This document shows positions 26,365 to 36,629 of a DNA stretch of 64,000 nt, one piece after another. The DNA comes from Lachnospiraceae bacterium (GTDB taxonomy: Bacteria > Bacillota > Clostridia > Lachnospirales > Lachnospiraceae): contig JAILGF010000075.1 of the NCBI GenBank assembly GCA_024696945.1, positions 33,034-97,033 on the forward strand. Direction: 5' to 3'. Under the pieces are notes generated by a model. That model was not told where the DNA came from, did not search any database, and saw only the letters and a list, made by a program, of their open reading frames with translations. The position numbers were made by a program, and so were the translations under genes. Position 1 is the stretch's first letter, and the number at the start of each line of letters is the position of its first letter.

Positions 26365-29214
26365 ATGGAAAATGAAAATATAAATACAAATCAGGCAGCT
26401 GAGACTGTGGTGACCCAAGCGGAAACGCCTGTGGCAGAGACAGTGCAAAAGCCTGAGGCGGTCCAAAAGCCGGCAGCTGAGTCAGGGAAGGGCAAACAGA
26501 AGAAGAGCCACAAGGGTTTAAAGATTGCCCTTATAGTGATACTGGCGATAATCGTGCTTGCAGGAGCATTTTTTGCCTACGTTTATTCCACACAGAAGGA
26601 GTATGTACTGAATAAGTGGGCGCTGATGACGAAGGACGATACCGGATATTTCAGGTACGTTATGGACAGGAATATTGAGAAGGTTGAGAATTCGTTTGTC
26701 GAGCATAAGGAGAAAGCCGGTAACGTGGAAATTCCCGAAGAGTGGACCGCAAACGGAAGCCTTAAGGTTACTTTGGATGCGACCTTGGGAAGACTGTTCC
26801 TTGCACAGTCATTTGCGGGGTTTAAGGATGTAGGCGCAAAGTATACGGTTTCCGTAGACAAAAATAAAAATCTATCATTGTATCTCATACCGTTTTATAA
26901 GAACGTGGATCTGCTGGAAGTAGCGGGAATGGCAAATATCAAGGATCGAAAGATATATGCATCTATCCCAAGCTACAGAAAAGAGGTTGTTGATCTTTCG
27001 GCAGTACTTGATCAATATTCGGAGCAGATCGACGCGATAGAGAAAAAATTCGGTGATAATATTGACCCCGATAAATTAAAGCAGCAGTTTGAAACCCTAA
27101 AGAATAAGTTCGACAAGGACGAAATCGACAGGCTTATCCATATAGCGTATGACAAGGTTGAAAGTGCCGAGCTTGCGAAGGATGTAAAAGTTACTGTCAA
27201 TGGGATGGAGAAGGAACTTAATGTTCTTTCGTGCAAGCTTTCAAAGCAGGAGTGTATAGATCTTGTAAAGGCATATGTTAATGAGCTTGAGATCAACATT
27301 CTTACCCTTATCCCCGATCTTTCGGGAATGGATCTTTCGGGAATAGAAGGTCTTGACAAGATCAACGTTTCGGATCTGCTGAACATAAAGAAGAAAATAA
27401 CAGAGCTGAAGGACGATCTTTACAAGAAGATGGAGGAAGCCAATCTTTCAGCGGATTTAAGCTTCTATGTTGATGCGAAGGGGGATATCCAAGGCGGAGC
27501 GATCAAGGTTTCATACAATGAGACCAAGGTGAAGATCGATTGTCTGAAAGCTGTTGAAAAAGAAAACGAGAACAAGGCACAGTACGGAATAGACGTTACC
27601 CTTAACGGCATGAAGCTTGCAAGTATCATATGCAATACCGAGAAATCAGACGGAAAGTGTACTTTTGATGCCACAGTTAAACCCGGAGCGATGATAGAAG
27701 CAGTGGTAAAGGGCGGAAGCAGTTATGTTCTGACAGCAAAGGGAAGCTTTACCGATATGTCTTCCGGTACAAGTGAGATCGATCTTGAGGCGGTGCTTAA
27801 CGGAAGCGACGGAGAACTGGCAAGCATTTATTTAAAGAACAGCTTCTCAAGCGGGCACAAGGATCTTCTGGATACCTCAGAGGATAACGTTATAGACATA
27901 ATGGAGCTTCCGGATTCGGATTATATTGATCTTGGTGCACTGCTAAAGCCCATTCTTGATAACGTTGATAAGATAAATGATGAGGGTCTCAACAACTTCC
28001 TTGCAGAATTCATGCAGAACACGCTGGGCCTTAAACAGATGGATGTTCCCGGACTTAAGACCATGGTCAACAGTGGACTTATAAGCGCCGGAAATTCGGT
28101 GGTTAAGGACAGACTGAGAAAGTTCCTTGGGATTGAACCTCCGTACGATTATTCGTCACTGAGCGAAAAAGCAAAGGAGAACGAAGGAATCTATCTTTAT
28201 TCCTGGGATAACCTAAAGGATGTGCCTCTCACGGCCGCAGCCGGAAATCTGACCTTTAAGGTTTATGACTATTTTGACAGACCGGATGAATTTAATCCCG
28301 ATATAGAGGATGAAAAGGTTAAATTCCTTGCACAGCATGCAGACAGGAGCTTTGAACGGCCTGCAGAGGACGGCGAGTTCATTGAGATGGGAGACAAGAT
28401 CGTGTTTGACGTTGCTCCTCTTATCGGTTCTTCGGTTATTGACAGTTACACTTACTACGATCAGAAGACCACGCTCGGAAATTATGATTATGGCGCAGGG
28501 ATTGATGACAAGCTTGTCGGTATAAAGAAAGGTCAGACGATCGACTTAGAGCTTACGCTTGATGATCGGTTCGGAGCTTTTGCAGGTTATACCGGAACCT
28601 TCAGGATAACGGTTAAGGATATCACAAAGGTTAAGATGCCTGAGTGGACAGAAGAGTTCATTGTGGGACAGCTAGGTTACGAGTCTGTTGAAGCTTTAGA
28701 GCAGGAGCTTATTGATAAAGCCCGCGAGGAATACGAGTCACAGACAGAGCAGTATAAGCCCGAGAGCGAGGATATAATGGCTAAGCTTATGGATGCAGTT
28801 GTTCTAACTGTGGATCTAAACGCTTGCGATAGCGAAGCTCTTGAGGCTGCAAGAACCTATGATAAAGCATTTAAGAGTTCCTACGGATCGGCTCTCATGG
28901 ATATCCTGAAGGCAGCAGGATTACCGATGGATTCCATTTCAAAGATCATGGGTACAGATACAAGGATCGATGAATACGGTGTCCGCAGAAGGATAGTCGA
29001 TGCGGTTGTCGCTTATAATTTCGATCTGACAGTCAGTCAGGCAGAGTATGATAATTTTATGAGCGTTATGGCAAACAATCTCGGATACAGTGAATCTGCA
29101 GCATTTATCGAGGCTGTTGAGAACAAGTACGGAAAGCGTCTTTTCGTTGATACCATAATCGATATTAAGGTACAGCAAAAGCTTTATTCGATGGCAGAGA
29201 TAGATTGGGAATAG
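26365..29214 (+). CDS. Membrane-anchored protein with C-terminal trigger-factor-like (FKBP + TF C-terminal) region
   Basis: TM helix GLKIALIVILAIIVLAGAFFAYVYS near N-terminus; C-terminal 'GIDDKLVGIKKGQTIDLELTLDDRFGAFAGYTGTFRITVKDITKVKMPEWTEEFI' followed by helical TF-C-like region. Confidence 0.75.
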   Translation: MENENINTNQAAETVVTQAETPVAETVQKPEAVQKPAAESGKGKQKKSHKGLKIALIVILAIIVLAGAFFAYVYSTQKEYVLNKWALMTKDDTGYFRYVMDRNIEKVENSFVEHKEKAGNVEIPEEWTANGSLKVTLDATLGRLFLAQSFAGFKDVGAKYTVSVDKNKNLSLYLIPFYKNVDLLEVAGMANIKDRKIYASIPSYRKEVVDLSAVLDQYSEQIDAIEKKFGDNIDPDKLKQQFETLKNKFDKDEIDRLIHIAYDKVESAELAKDVKVTVNGMEKELNVLSCKLSKQECIDLVKAYVNELEINILTLIPDLSGMDLSGIEGLDKINVSDLLNIKKKITELKDDLYKKMEEANLSADLSFYVDAKGDIQGGAIKVSYNETKVKIDCLKAVEKENENKAQYGIDVTLNGMKLASIICNTEKSDGKCTFDATVKPGAMIEAVVKGGSSYVLTAKGSFTDMSSGTSEIDLEAVLNGSDGELASIYLKNSFSSGHKDLLDTSEDNVIDIMELPDSDYIDLGALLKPILDNVDKINDEGLNNFLAEFMQNTLGLKQMDVPGLKTMVNSGLISAGNSVVKDRLRKFLGIEPPYDYSSLSEKAKENEGIYLYSWDNLKDVPLTAAAGNLTFKVYDYFDRPDEFNPDIEDEKVKFLAQHADRSFERPAEDGEFIEMGDKIVFDVAPLIGSSVIDSYTYYDQKTTLGNYDYGAGIDDKLVGIKKGQTIDLELTLDDRFGAFAGYTGTFRITVKDITKVKMPEWTEEFIVGQLGYESVEALEQELIDKAREEYESQTEQYKPESEDIMAKLMDAVVLTVDLNACDSEALEAARTYDKAFKSSYGSALMDILKAAGLPMDSISKIMGTDTRIDEYGVRRRIVDAVVAYNFDLTVSQAEYDNFMSVMANNLGYSESAAFIEAVENKYGKRLFVDTIIDIKVQQKLYSMAEIDWE

Positions 29215-29224
29215 TTCATAAAGA

Positions 29225-29253
29225 AAAAAGCTCCTTGATGAAGGAGCTTTTTT
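29225..29253. terminator. Bidirectional-type rho-independent terminator
   Basis: AAAAAAGCTCCTT-GATG-AAGGAGCTTTTTT. Confidence 0.88.
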
Positions 29254-29293
29254 CTATGAGGGTTAATATATCGAACATTGTGATAATCTGCCG

Positions 29294-29325
29294 AATCAAT
29301 CGGAGAACCGTCCCTCTGATCGATT
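29294..29325. repeat. Third copy of the GGGACGGTTCTC palindromic repeat
   Basis: AATCAATCGGAGAACCGTCCCTCTGATCGATT, near reverse complement of 6533-6564. Confidence 0.75.
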
Positions 29326-30022
29326 ATTTGGATGCCTGACGGAGTGCATAACGCACTGCCATGTCACTGATAGGTTTTTTGTATAACAGCAGGCTTATGA
29401 TATATCCGATGATAGCTCCAACGATCAAAATAGCTAAGGATACTATTATCAGCAGCAGAGGGCTGTTATCGGCACCGATCAGATTTTCGCTTATTCTTAT
29501 GAATATTTCGGTTCTGGCGCTGAATCCCAGGATACCGATTACGGTAAGGGCTATAAATACGATGGATAATATATATGACCTATAAGAAAATGCCATATAT
29601 ATGAAAAAGATGAATAACCAGACTGCCATAAAAAGTATAGTGCTGTAAGCCCTAGGGTATGGTACATTATTAGCCTCCAAAAATTCGGGAGTGACCTTTA
29701 TCAGCCTTATGGCCACATATATTGCGAAAACTATAAAGCTGGTGATGAATGTGATCAAAATGGGACCTGTTACCTGGAGCTTTTTCTTCATAGGTGAAGT
29801 CTGTACCATCTTTGAAACGGTGGTGGAAAATACCAGCTGATAGAAATACATTCCTGTCAGTGCAAGATAAAGTGCAGCAAGTGAATATGATGAACCGCTG
29901 TCGCTAAAACCTATGACCTCAAAAAGTATACCAAATATGAAAAATAGCACAGCCAGAACAAGTATCATCTTAAACTGAAGGGCATATCGCATCATTTTTA
30001 TATATTTAACTAAGTCTTTCAT
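29324..30022 (-). CDS. ABC transporter membrane protein
   Basis: Polytopic protein, co-directional with ABC ATPase and GntR regulator. Confidence 0.65.
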   Translation of the reverse strand: MKDLVKYIKMMRYALQFKMILVLAVLFFIFGILFEVIGFSDSGSSYSLAALYLALTGMYFYQLVFSTTVSKMVQTSPMKKKLQVTGPILITFITSFIVFAIYVAIRLIKVTPEFLEANNVPYPRAYSTILFMAVWLFIFFIYMAFSYRSYILSIVFIALTVIGILGFSARTEIFIRISENLIGADNSPLLLIIVSLAILIVGAIIGYIISLLLYKKPISDMAVRYALRQASK

Positions 30023-30053
30023 ATGGATTTTATCTCCTTTTTATAAGATCCGA

Positions 30054-30719
30054 TCAGGTATCCGAGAAGCTTGAAGTGTAACCTTTAACACAATCCTTGT
30101 ATAAAATAATTCCGACAACAATGTTTATTGCTTCGATTATTGCGAATGATATAAGTGCAGCGATTGCAAAGCTGCTTATATGTTCAGGCAATAAAAAGCT
30201 GTAGATTACAAGAAGTATGGTGGAGAACATGGAACAGATATAACATACAGCTATCTGAACCGCTATAGTGAGCACGATCCTTCTGGAGATGATCAGGGTG
30301 AGGTTTGTGGTAAGCCCTGATATCGGGATATATATAAGCAGCAGAAGAATTGAATCGAAAAATGTTTCACTGTCTATATAGTAGATAATCTCTGCCAGGA
30401 GATATCCCAAGTATGCCAGTACTATGCATCCCTGCTTTATCCAAAGGTCTGTCTTAACAGCGGTTTTAAAAAGGTTCAACCCCTTGGATGAAGATTTAAT
30501 GAACTGCATGCTCTTTTGTTTTCTTGAACTGGTTCCCGAAAATGCGAAGTAATCAAGGAAAACCAATACCAGAGGCATGCCGGCTGAGATTATAACAACC
30601 CAGACGGAACCCATATAAACATCTGCCAGAAAGCCCAGCACCATAAATCCGAGACATATTACACAATGAAGAATACGGTAGCCTAGGGACGTAAAGGCTA
30701 AATAAGGTGTTTTTTTCAT
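30054..30719 (-). CDS. ABC transporter membrane protein
   Basis: Polytopic protein in the same operon. Confidence 0.6.
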   Translation of the reverse strand: MKKTPYLAFTSLGYRILHCVICLGFMVLGFLADVYMGSVWVVIISAGMPLVLVFLDYFAFSGTSSRKQKSMQFIKSSSKGLNLFKTAVKTDLWIKQGCIVLAYLGYLLAEIIYYIDSETFFDSILLLLIYIPISGLTTNLTLIISRRIVLTIAVQIAVCYICSMFSTILLVIYSFLLPEHISSFAIAALISFAIIEAINIVVGIILYKDCVKGYTSSFSDT

Positions 30720-30734
30720 TTTACGTACCCTTTC

Positions 30735-31634
30735 TTATTTGATAAGTGAGTTCTTTTTCATTACAGCAACACTGATCTTGAAAAGTGAAGGTGTCTCAGT
30801 CACTATATCGAGACCTGCAAGCTTGTCGAGATTTTCTGAGAGGCACATACCTTCAAAACCGTAATTGGACTGTGACATGGTGTAGAGAATGGGACGTACT
30901 TTTTCGATATCCTCTTTCTCTCCCTTTACAACAATGTATTTTTCTTTGAGATCCTCTACAAAACCCTGCTCTACGATCTTACCCTGCTCCATGATAATGG
31001 CGTAATCTGTGACATTTTCCATATCTGAGATGTTGTGGGTGGAGAAGAATACGCTCTTGTTTTCTCCCGAGTTAATGTATTCACGGATGAGCTCACAGAG
31101 CTTATCGCGCATCAGGGGATCAAGAGGGGATGCAGGCTCGTCCATTATGAGAAGGTCGGTATCCCTTGCCAGTACTCCTGCCAACATGAGCTTGGTCTTG
31201 GTACCGTCTGAAAGAGCCTGAACTTTTTTATGCTTGTCAAAGTCTGCCGGACCAAAGATAGCCAGGTCATTGCAGAGACGCTTAAACTTATCATGATCGA
31301 ATCTGTCAAAGATGAGAGAGGAGATATCTTCTATCTGACCGACTGTCCAGCTTGGAAGATAGTAGTTGTCGGTACCGGTATAACCTATACGTTCTTTTAC
31401 ATCAGGATTGCTGTCAAGATCCTTTTCGCTATATTTTCCGAAGTAGTTGATGTTTCCTTCATAGTCTAAGCGGATGCCTGTCAGGATATTGAGCAGGGTG
31501 GTTTTTCCTGCGCCGTTTTCTCCGATAAGAGCTGTTGCAAAGCCCTTGGGCAGCTTGAATTCCGGTATGTCAAGGGTAAAGTTCTTGAATTTCTTGATTA
31601 TGTTCCTTGCTTCGATTACATTGTTCTGATCCAT
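30735..31634 (-). CDS. ABC transporter ATP-binding protein (YtrB/BcrA-like)
   Basis: Walker A GENGAGKTT; LSDGTKTKLMLAG; LLIMDEPASPLDP. Confidence 0.93.
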   Translation of the reverse strand: MDQNNVIEARNIIKKFKNFTLDIPEFKLPKGFATALIGENGAGKTTLLNILTGIRLDYEGNINYFGKYSEKDLDSNPDVKERIGYTGTDNYYLPSWTVGQIEDISSLIFDRFDHDKFKRLCNDLAIFGPADFDKHKKVQALSDGTKTKLMLAGVLARDTDLLIMDEPASPLDPLMRDKLCELIREYINSGENKSVFFSTHNISDMENVTDYAIIMEQGKIVEQGFVEDLKEKYIVVKGEKEDIEKVRPILYTMSQSNYGFEGMCLSENLDKLAGLDIVTETPSLFKISVAVMKKNSLIK

Positions 31635-31670
31635 GATGATCTCCTTTTTTGTTTTGTCATCCTTTTTATA

Positions 31671-32042
31671 TTATACTTCCATACTCAGCAGTGTCTTAAG
31701 TGTAGCCAGCAGTTCTTCGTTGCTCATGCCTGCAATCTTGGCTGCATCTATGGCGCTGACCAGCGAATCTTCCACTTTCCTTAAATGCTGTTCGCGGAGC
31801 ATTTCGGAGTCCTGGGCGTTCACGTAGAAGCCTTTGCCCTGCGAAGCGGTGACCAATCCCTCGGCTTCGAGCTGTTCGTAAGCCTTCATGGTCGTAATTA
31901 CGCTTATCCTTAAGTCCTTTGCAAGCTCTCTTATGGAGGGAAGGAATTCACCCTGCTTAAATTTCCCGGCAAGTATATCCGTCCGGAACGAGTCTGCGAT
32001 CTGTTTATAAATTGGAATTCCGTTTGTTTGGGATATTTTCAA
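31671..32042 (-). CDS. GntR-family (YtrA-type) transcriptional regulator
   Basis: 'GIPIYKQIADSFRTDILAGKFKQGEFLPSIRELAKDLRISVITTMKAYEQLEAEGLVTASQGKGFYV' wHTH. Confidence 0.95.
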   Translation of the reverse strand: MKISQTNGIPIYKQIADSFRTDILAGKFKQGEFLPSIRELAKDLRISVITTMKAYEQLEAEGLVTASQGKGFYVNAQDSEMLREQHLRKVEDSLVSAIDAAKIAGMSNEELLATLKTLLSMEV

Positions 32043-32082
32043 AGAAACACCTCCTATTACTCAGTTAACTGTTTATGTGTTA

Positions 32083-32111
32083 TATATACACCTATTACAG
32101 TTGAATGTCAA
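32083..32111 (-). promoter_or_regulatory. Promoter of GntR-ABC operon with overlapping inverted repeats
   Basis: Minus strand TTGACA-17-TATATA; AACTGT...ACAGTT and GTGT...ACAC half-sites around the -10. Confidence 0.6.
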
Positions 32112-32252
32112 GTAGTTTTTTATATTTTTTTATAAAATTTTTGTCTTTTGGTATGCCAGAGAATGAAAGTTGCGGAAATACACGGAGTATGATATATTAT
32201 AAACGTAGCCTTTTACCGTTATTATCGTTTGGGGGATTCCCCGTTATGAGGA

Positions 32253-34199
32253 ATGATTATGGTTGAATATCGTAAAGTTATCGCTGTTTGCGGCGTTTGG
32301 CTCCATGAAGAGAAGGAGTACAGTTTTATAAGTGAGCTTAACAGGATATGCCTGGATAAGGGGTATGTAGCCATGGCATTTAATTTCTCTATTGATTCGA
32401 TGAACGTAGAGGAAGACATAATGCGCGAAAAGAAGCTGATGGAGCTGATGGAGCATCTGGACTGTGCGGCCGTTATTGTTATGGGTGAGACTATAAAAAG
32501 CGATATAATGGTCGACTTTATCAAAAAGACGGTAAAGGTCATGGGCGTACCGGCATTTGCACTGGAACGTCATATTGACGGTCTGATAAATATATCCCAG
32601 GAGTTCGGAGAGGGCTTTAAGAATATAGTAAAACATGTGGTGGAACACCACGGATGCCGCAAGGTCGATATGATCGCCGGAATAAAGGATAATGAATTCT
32701 CGGAGGACAGGATAAGGGCCTATAAGGAGGTACTCGAAGAAAATGGGATACCTTTTGAGGAAAAAAGGCTGAAATACGGAGAGTTCTGGGATATTCCCGC
32801 AAGGAACGCCACACGTCAGTTCCTGGAGGAAAGCGGAGTACCGGATGCAATAGTATGTGCCAATGATTCAATGGCCATTGCATGCTGCGCAACACTCAGG
32901 GAAGAGGGCTTGAGGGTTCCCGAGGACGTTTTGGTTACAGGATTTGACGGTATAGGCAGCGGTAAGATCAACTATCCGTCAATTTCAACAGTCGAGCCGG
33001 ATAATGAAAGCGAGATACTGCTTATTTTTGATATCATGGAAAAACTGGAGAAGGGTGAACCGGTCGATACCGACAGTACTTACCATGTACATTACAGGGT
33101 AAAGGTCAACCAGTCCTGCGGCTGCGGGAAAAACGATGACAAACAGACCATAGATACACTTGGAAGCCTTGCATTGTCGCTGAATGACAGAAAATGGCAT
33201 ATGATGGCGTTGAATAAGCTGCTGCTTTATTCAAACGAAATGAAAAGGCTGTCGGACATGACTCCGTTCTTGGCTGATTGTGTAGGCCTTTGGTCCCAGA
33301 ATCTGTATTTTGTTGCTATTTATGAGCAGTTTGTGGCCGGTTCGGATAATGACGGAAGTACGGTAGCATACGTTCCGGAGGATTCCTGCGTTACTATGAT
33401 GCGGTTCCAGGATTTTAAAAATATCGAGGATCCGACTCCTTTTAAGGAAGAGATCATCATGCCGGATATGAAGGAGATATTCAGAAAAGATAAGAATTAC
33501 GATATGTTCATGGTAAGACTCGTACAGACACAGTCGGCACTTTACGGGTATGTTCTGGAGGGATTCAGAAACGTTGATGAGAGATGTCTGAGACGCTGCG
33601 AGGAATTCGGTCTGTTTTTATCCACTGCCATTAGTGCGGTTTTAAAGAACCGGAAGCTGATACAGCTGAACGATAAGCTTCGGCTTATAAATAAGGAAAT
33701 GGAACGTGTTTCGGTTCTTGATTATCTGACGGAGCTCTATAACCGGAGGGGCTTTTACGATGAACTGTACAAGCTGGTTAATTCTCCGGACAATAACGGA
33801 AAGTATCTAACCTTCTTTTCTATAGATATGGACGGTTTAAAGCAGATAAACGATACCTACGGGCATAACGAGGGCGATTTTGCTTTAAAGACTTTGGCGG
33901 CAGCCATAAAGAATTTCGCCGTAAGAAACGGGATATGTGCGAGATACGGCGGAGACGAGTTCGTGAGTGCCATTATCACCGAACAGGAGACAGCGTTTAC
34001 GGCTGATATTGTAAGACAGCGTTTTGATGCCACCTTTAAAAAGAGCAGGGAACTGGCTGCAAAGCCTTTTGTAATAAGCGCCAGCGTAGGAGGCAGATGC
34101 GGCCTTATAAACGAAAATCTTAATCTGGAGGAGCTTATGAGGCTTGCCGATGAGGAGATGTATAAGGACAAGATGGCCAGAAGAAAAGAGCGGAAATAG
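32253..34199 (+). CDS. LacI/PurR-type ligand-binding domain fused to GGDEF diguanylate cyclase
   Basis: LacI-type sensor sequence 'PDAIVCANDSMAIACCATLREEGLRVPEDVLVTGFDGI', no HTH, TM or signal peptide evident; GGDEF 'CARYGGDEFVSAI'. Confidence 0.88.
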   Translation: MIMVEYRKVIAVCGVWLHEEKEYSFISELNRICLDKGYVAMAFNFSIDSMNVEEDIMREKKLMELMEHLDCAAVIVMGETIKSDIMVDFIKKTVKVMGVPAFALERHIDGLINISQEFGEGFKNIVKHVVEHHGCRKVDMIAGIKDNEFSEDRIRAYKEVLEENGIPFEEKRLKYGEFWDIPARNATRQFLEESGVPDAIVCANDSMAIACCATLREEGLRVPEDVLVTGFDGIGSGKINYPSISTVEPDNESEILLIFDIMEKLEKGEPVDTDSTYHVHYRVKVNQSCGCGKNDDKQTIDTLGSLALSLNDRKWHMMALNKLLLYSNEMKRLSDMTPFLADCVGLWSQNLYFVAIYEQFVAGSDNDGSTVAYVPEDSCVTMMRFQDFKNIEDPTPFKEEIIMPDMKEIFRKDKNYDMFMVRLVQTQSALYGYVLEGFRNVDERCLRRCEEFGLFLSTAISAVLKNRKLIQLNDKLRLINKEMERVSVLDYLTELYNRRGFYDELYKLVNSPDNNGKYLTFFSIDMDGLKQINDTYGHNEGDFALKTLAAAIKNFAVRNGICARYGGDEFVSAIITEQETAFTADIVRQRFDATFKKSRELAAKPFVISASVGGRCGLINENLNLEELMRLADEEMYKDKMARRKERK

Positions 34200-34321
34200 C
34201 GTTGGGTTAAGGTTATTTCTAAAAATGCCGATATATATGGTGAGAATCTATGCCCAAAAATAATCAGGTGGGCAGATATTTGCAGTTTTGTAATATCGTA
34301 AGATAGGGAGAAGGCAGGAAA

Positions 34322-36604
34322 ATGAGAGTAGAATATGCGATCATATTTTCAATACTCTGTATAATCCTGACAGTCTGTACCATAACGGCTATGCAGCAGA
34401 GAAGGAGCAAAGCCATAGGTGGGGCTGTTGCCTTTTTTGTGTGCTCGCTTCTTCCTCCGGTTACAGGAAACCTTATTATTGTCTGCACACAGAACAGATA
34501 TGTTGCTGAAGTGGGGTATTATGTATACTTCCTCGGAATGGATGTTATGGTTTATTCTCTGCTGAGGCTGACCTTTAGCTATTGCAGGATCTCATGGCAT
34601 AATAAAACCGTAAAGTATATTGTTTATTCGCTTTTTGCGATAGATGTTTTACAGTATGCTTTAAACCCTTACCTGAGACAGGCCTTCGATACCGAACCGC
34701 TCATAGTTGAAAACGAAACCTACTATAAGCTGGTTCCTTTCACCGGACAGCTGTACCATCGTATACTTGATTACGGAGTTTTCTTCTTTGTTTTGGGAGT
34801 TTTCTTTATAAAAATGATCAGATCGATCCGTATAAACAGGGAACGGTATTCGGTTATATTTTTATCGTTGGTTGTAGGCGGAGTCTGGGAAACATTTTAT
34901 ATATTTTCCGGGACGCCGATAGACCGTTCAATGATAGGCTTTGTTGTTATCGGATTGCTCGTATATTACTTTGCACTTTTTTACCGTCCGATGCGTCTTT
35001 TGGACAGTATGCTTGCAAACATGACCTCGGAATTGCCCGAAGCATTGTATTTCTTTGATAATAACGGGCTGTGCATCTGGGCAAACAGACCCGGAACTGA
35101 ACTTGCAGCTATTTCGGAGGAGGATTATTCAAAGGCTGAGGTTAAGCTGACCGAGCTTTTCGGAGAACTTGATCTTGAAAAGAATGAGTGGACTTCAAAC
35201 AAGACACTTAAAACGGATGAAGAGACCAGATATTATGTTATCGAAAAGCATGCTATACCCTATTCTGATAAGAAGGATGCCGGATCTTTTTTAAGCATCC
35301 GGGACAATACCGAGGAGCACCTGACCTTACAGAAGGAAATGCACAATGCAACTCATGACAGCCTTACCGATCTTTATACAAAGGATTATTTTCTTAAAAA
35401 GACGGAGGAGCTGCTTAAATCCGATAATGACACGCATTATGTTGCAGTATATGCCAATGTCAATAATTTCAAACTGATAAATGATATTTTCGGTACGGCA
35501 TTCGGTGATCACTGCTTAAAGGTTATTGCAGATAAGATACGTGAGATAGCTCCCGAAGGATGTGTATATGGACGCATGGTGGGTGATACCTTTGGAATGT
35601 GCATTCCTGCCGACAGCTTTGATGACGCCGAGATAGAGAGCGCTTTGGGACATTTTAAGGTAAGCGACGGGAAAGTCGATCATACGGTGCTCATCCATAT
35701 AGGTATTTATTTCATACCTGATAAGACAATAGATGTATCGCTTATGTTTGACAGGGCGAGGATGGCGGTCAATACAATAAAGAACGACTATCAGATATTC
35801 CTTTCATATTATGATGAGGCCATGAGGAATCAGGTATTGTGGGATCAGCACATTTCATCGCAGCTGAGCGAAGCGATAGAGGAACGGCAGATAGTTCCTT
35901 ATCTCCAGCCGATTGTAAATACCGACGGAAAGCCGGTGGGGGCGGAGGCACTTGTCAGGTGGATACATCCTCAGCTCGGTTTCCTTTCACCCGCAAAGTT
36001 TGTTCCGGTCTTTGAGAAGAACGGTATGATAGCTGAAGTAGATAGGTACATGTGGAGAAGTGCCTGTGAGATACTTGCAAAATGGAAGGAAGAGGGGAAG
36101 GACCTGTTTATCTCTATTAATATATCTCCGAAGGATTTCTACTTCATGGACGTGGTTTCGGTTATTAAGAATTATACCGATAAATACGGAGTAGATCACA
36201 GCAGACTGCGGATAGAGATCACTGAATCCGTAATGATTGATGACAACAGATACAGGATGAAGATACTGAATGAGTTCAGGGAGTCGGGATTCATTGTGGA
36301 AATAGACGATTTCGGAAGCGGTTACTCATCACTGAATATGCTTAAGGATATGCCTGTAGATATCATAAAAATAGACATGGGATTCCTTAACCAGTCACAG
36401 GAAAATGACAGAGCGGCTAAAATCCTTCACAACATTATAAATATGAATTCGGATCTGGGCATAATCTCTCTTACTGAGGGAGTGGAGACCGTTGAGCAGT
36501 ACAGGATGCTTTCGGATATGGGCTGCCGACTGTTCCAAGGGTATCATTTCGCCAAGCCCATGCCGGTGGAAGAATTTGAAGGCTGGGTTGCAAATTCGAA
36601 TTGA
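34322..36604 (+). CDS. Membrane 7TM-PAS-GGDEF(degenerate)-EAL protein, likely c-di-GMP phosphodiesterase
   Basis: N-terminal multi-TM region; degenerate motif GRMVGDTFGM; EAL domain 'GAEALVRWIHPQLG', 'IDDFGSGYSSLNMLKDMPVDIIKID'. Confidence 0.92.
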   Translation: MRVEYAIIFSILCIILTVCTITAMQQRRSKAIGGAVAFFVCSLLPPVTGNLIIVCTQNRYVAEVGYYVYFLGMDVMVYSLLRLTFSYCRISWHNKTVKYIVYSLFAIDVLQYALNPYLRQAFDTEPLIVENETYYKLVPFTGQLYHRILDYGVFFFVLGVFFIKMIRSIRINRERYSVIFLSLVVGGVWETFYIFSGTPIDRSMIGFVVIGLLVYYFALFYRPMRLLDSMLANMTSELPEALYFFDNNGLCIWANRPGTELAAISEEDYSKAEVKLTELFGELDLEKNEWTSNKTLKTDEETRYYVIEKHAIPYSDKKDAGSFLSIRDNTEEHLTLQKEMHNATHDSLTDLYTKDYFLKKTEELLKSDNDTHYVAVYANVNNFKLINDIFGTAFGDHCLKVIADKIREIAPEGCVYGRMVGDTFGMCIPADSFDDAEIESALGHFKVSDGKVDHTVLIHIGIYFIPDKTIDVSLMFDRARMAVNTIKNDYQIFLSYYDEAMRNQVLWDQHISSQLSEAIEERQIVPYLQPIVNTDGKPVGAEALVRWIHPQLGFLSPAKFVPVFEKNGMIAEVDRYMWRSACEILAKWKEEGKDLFISINISPKDFYFMDVVSVIKNYTDKYGVDHSRLRIEITESVMIDDNRYRMKILNEFRESGFIVEIDDFGSGYSSLNMLKDMPVDIIKIDMGFLNQSQENDRAAKILHNIINMNSDLGIISLTEGVETVEQYRMLSDMGCRLFQGYHFAKPMPVEEFEGWVANSN

Positions 36605-36629
36605 CTGTGCAGAAAAAATCTGATATACT
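36601..36629 (+). promoter_or_regulatory. sigma-A-type promoter for rpiB, overlapping upstream stop codon
   Basis: TTGACT-17-TATACT. Confidence 0.55.
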
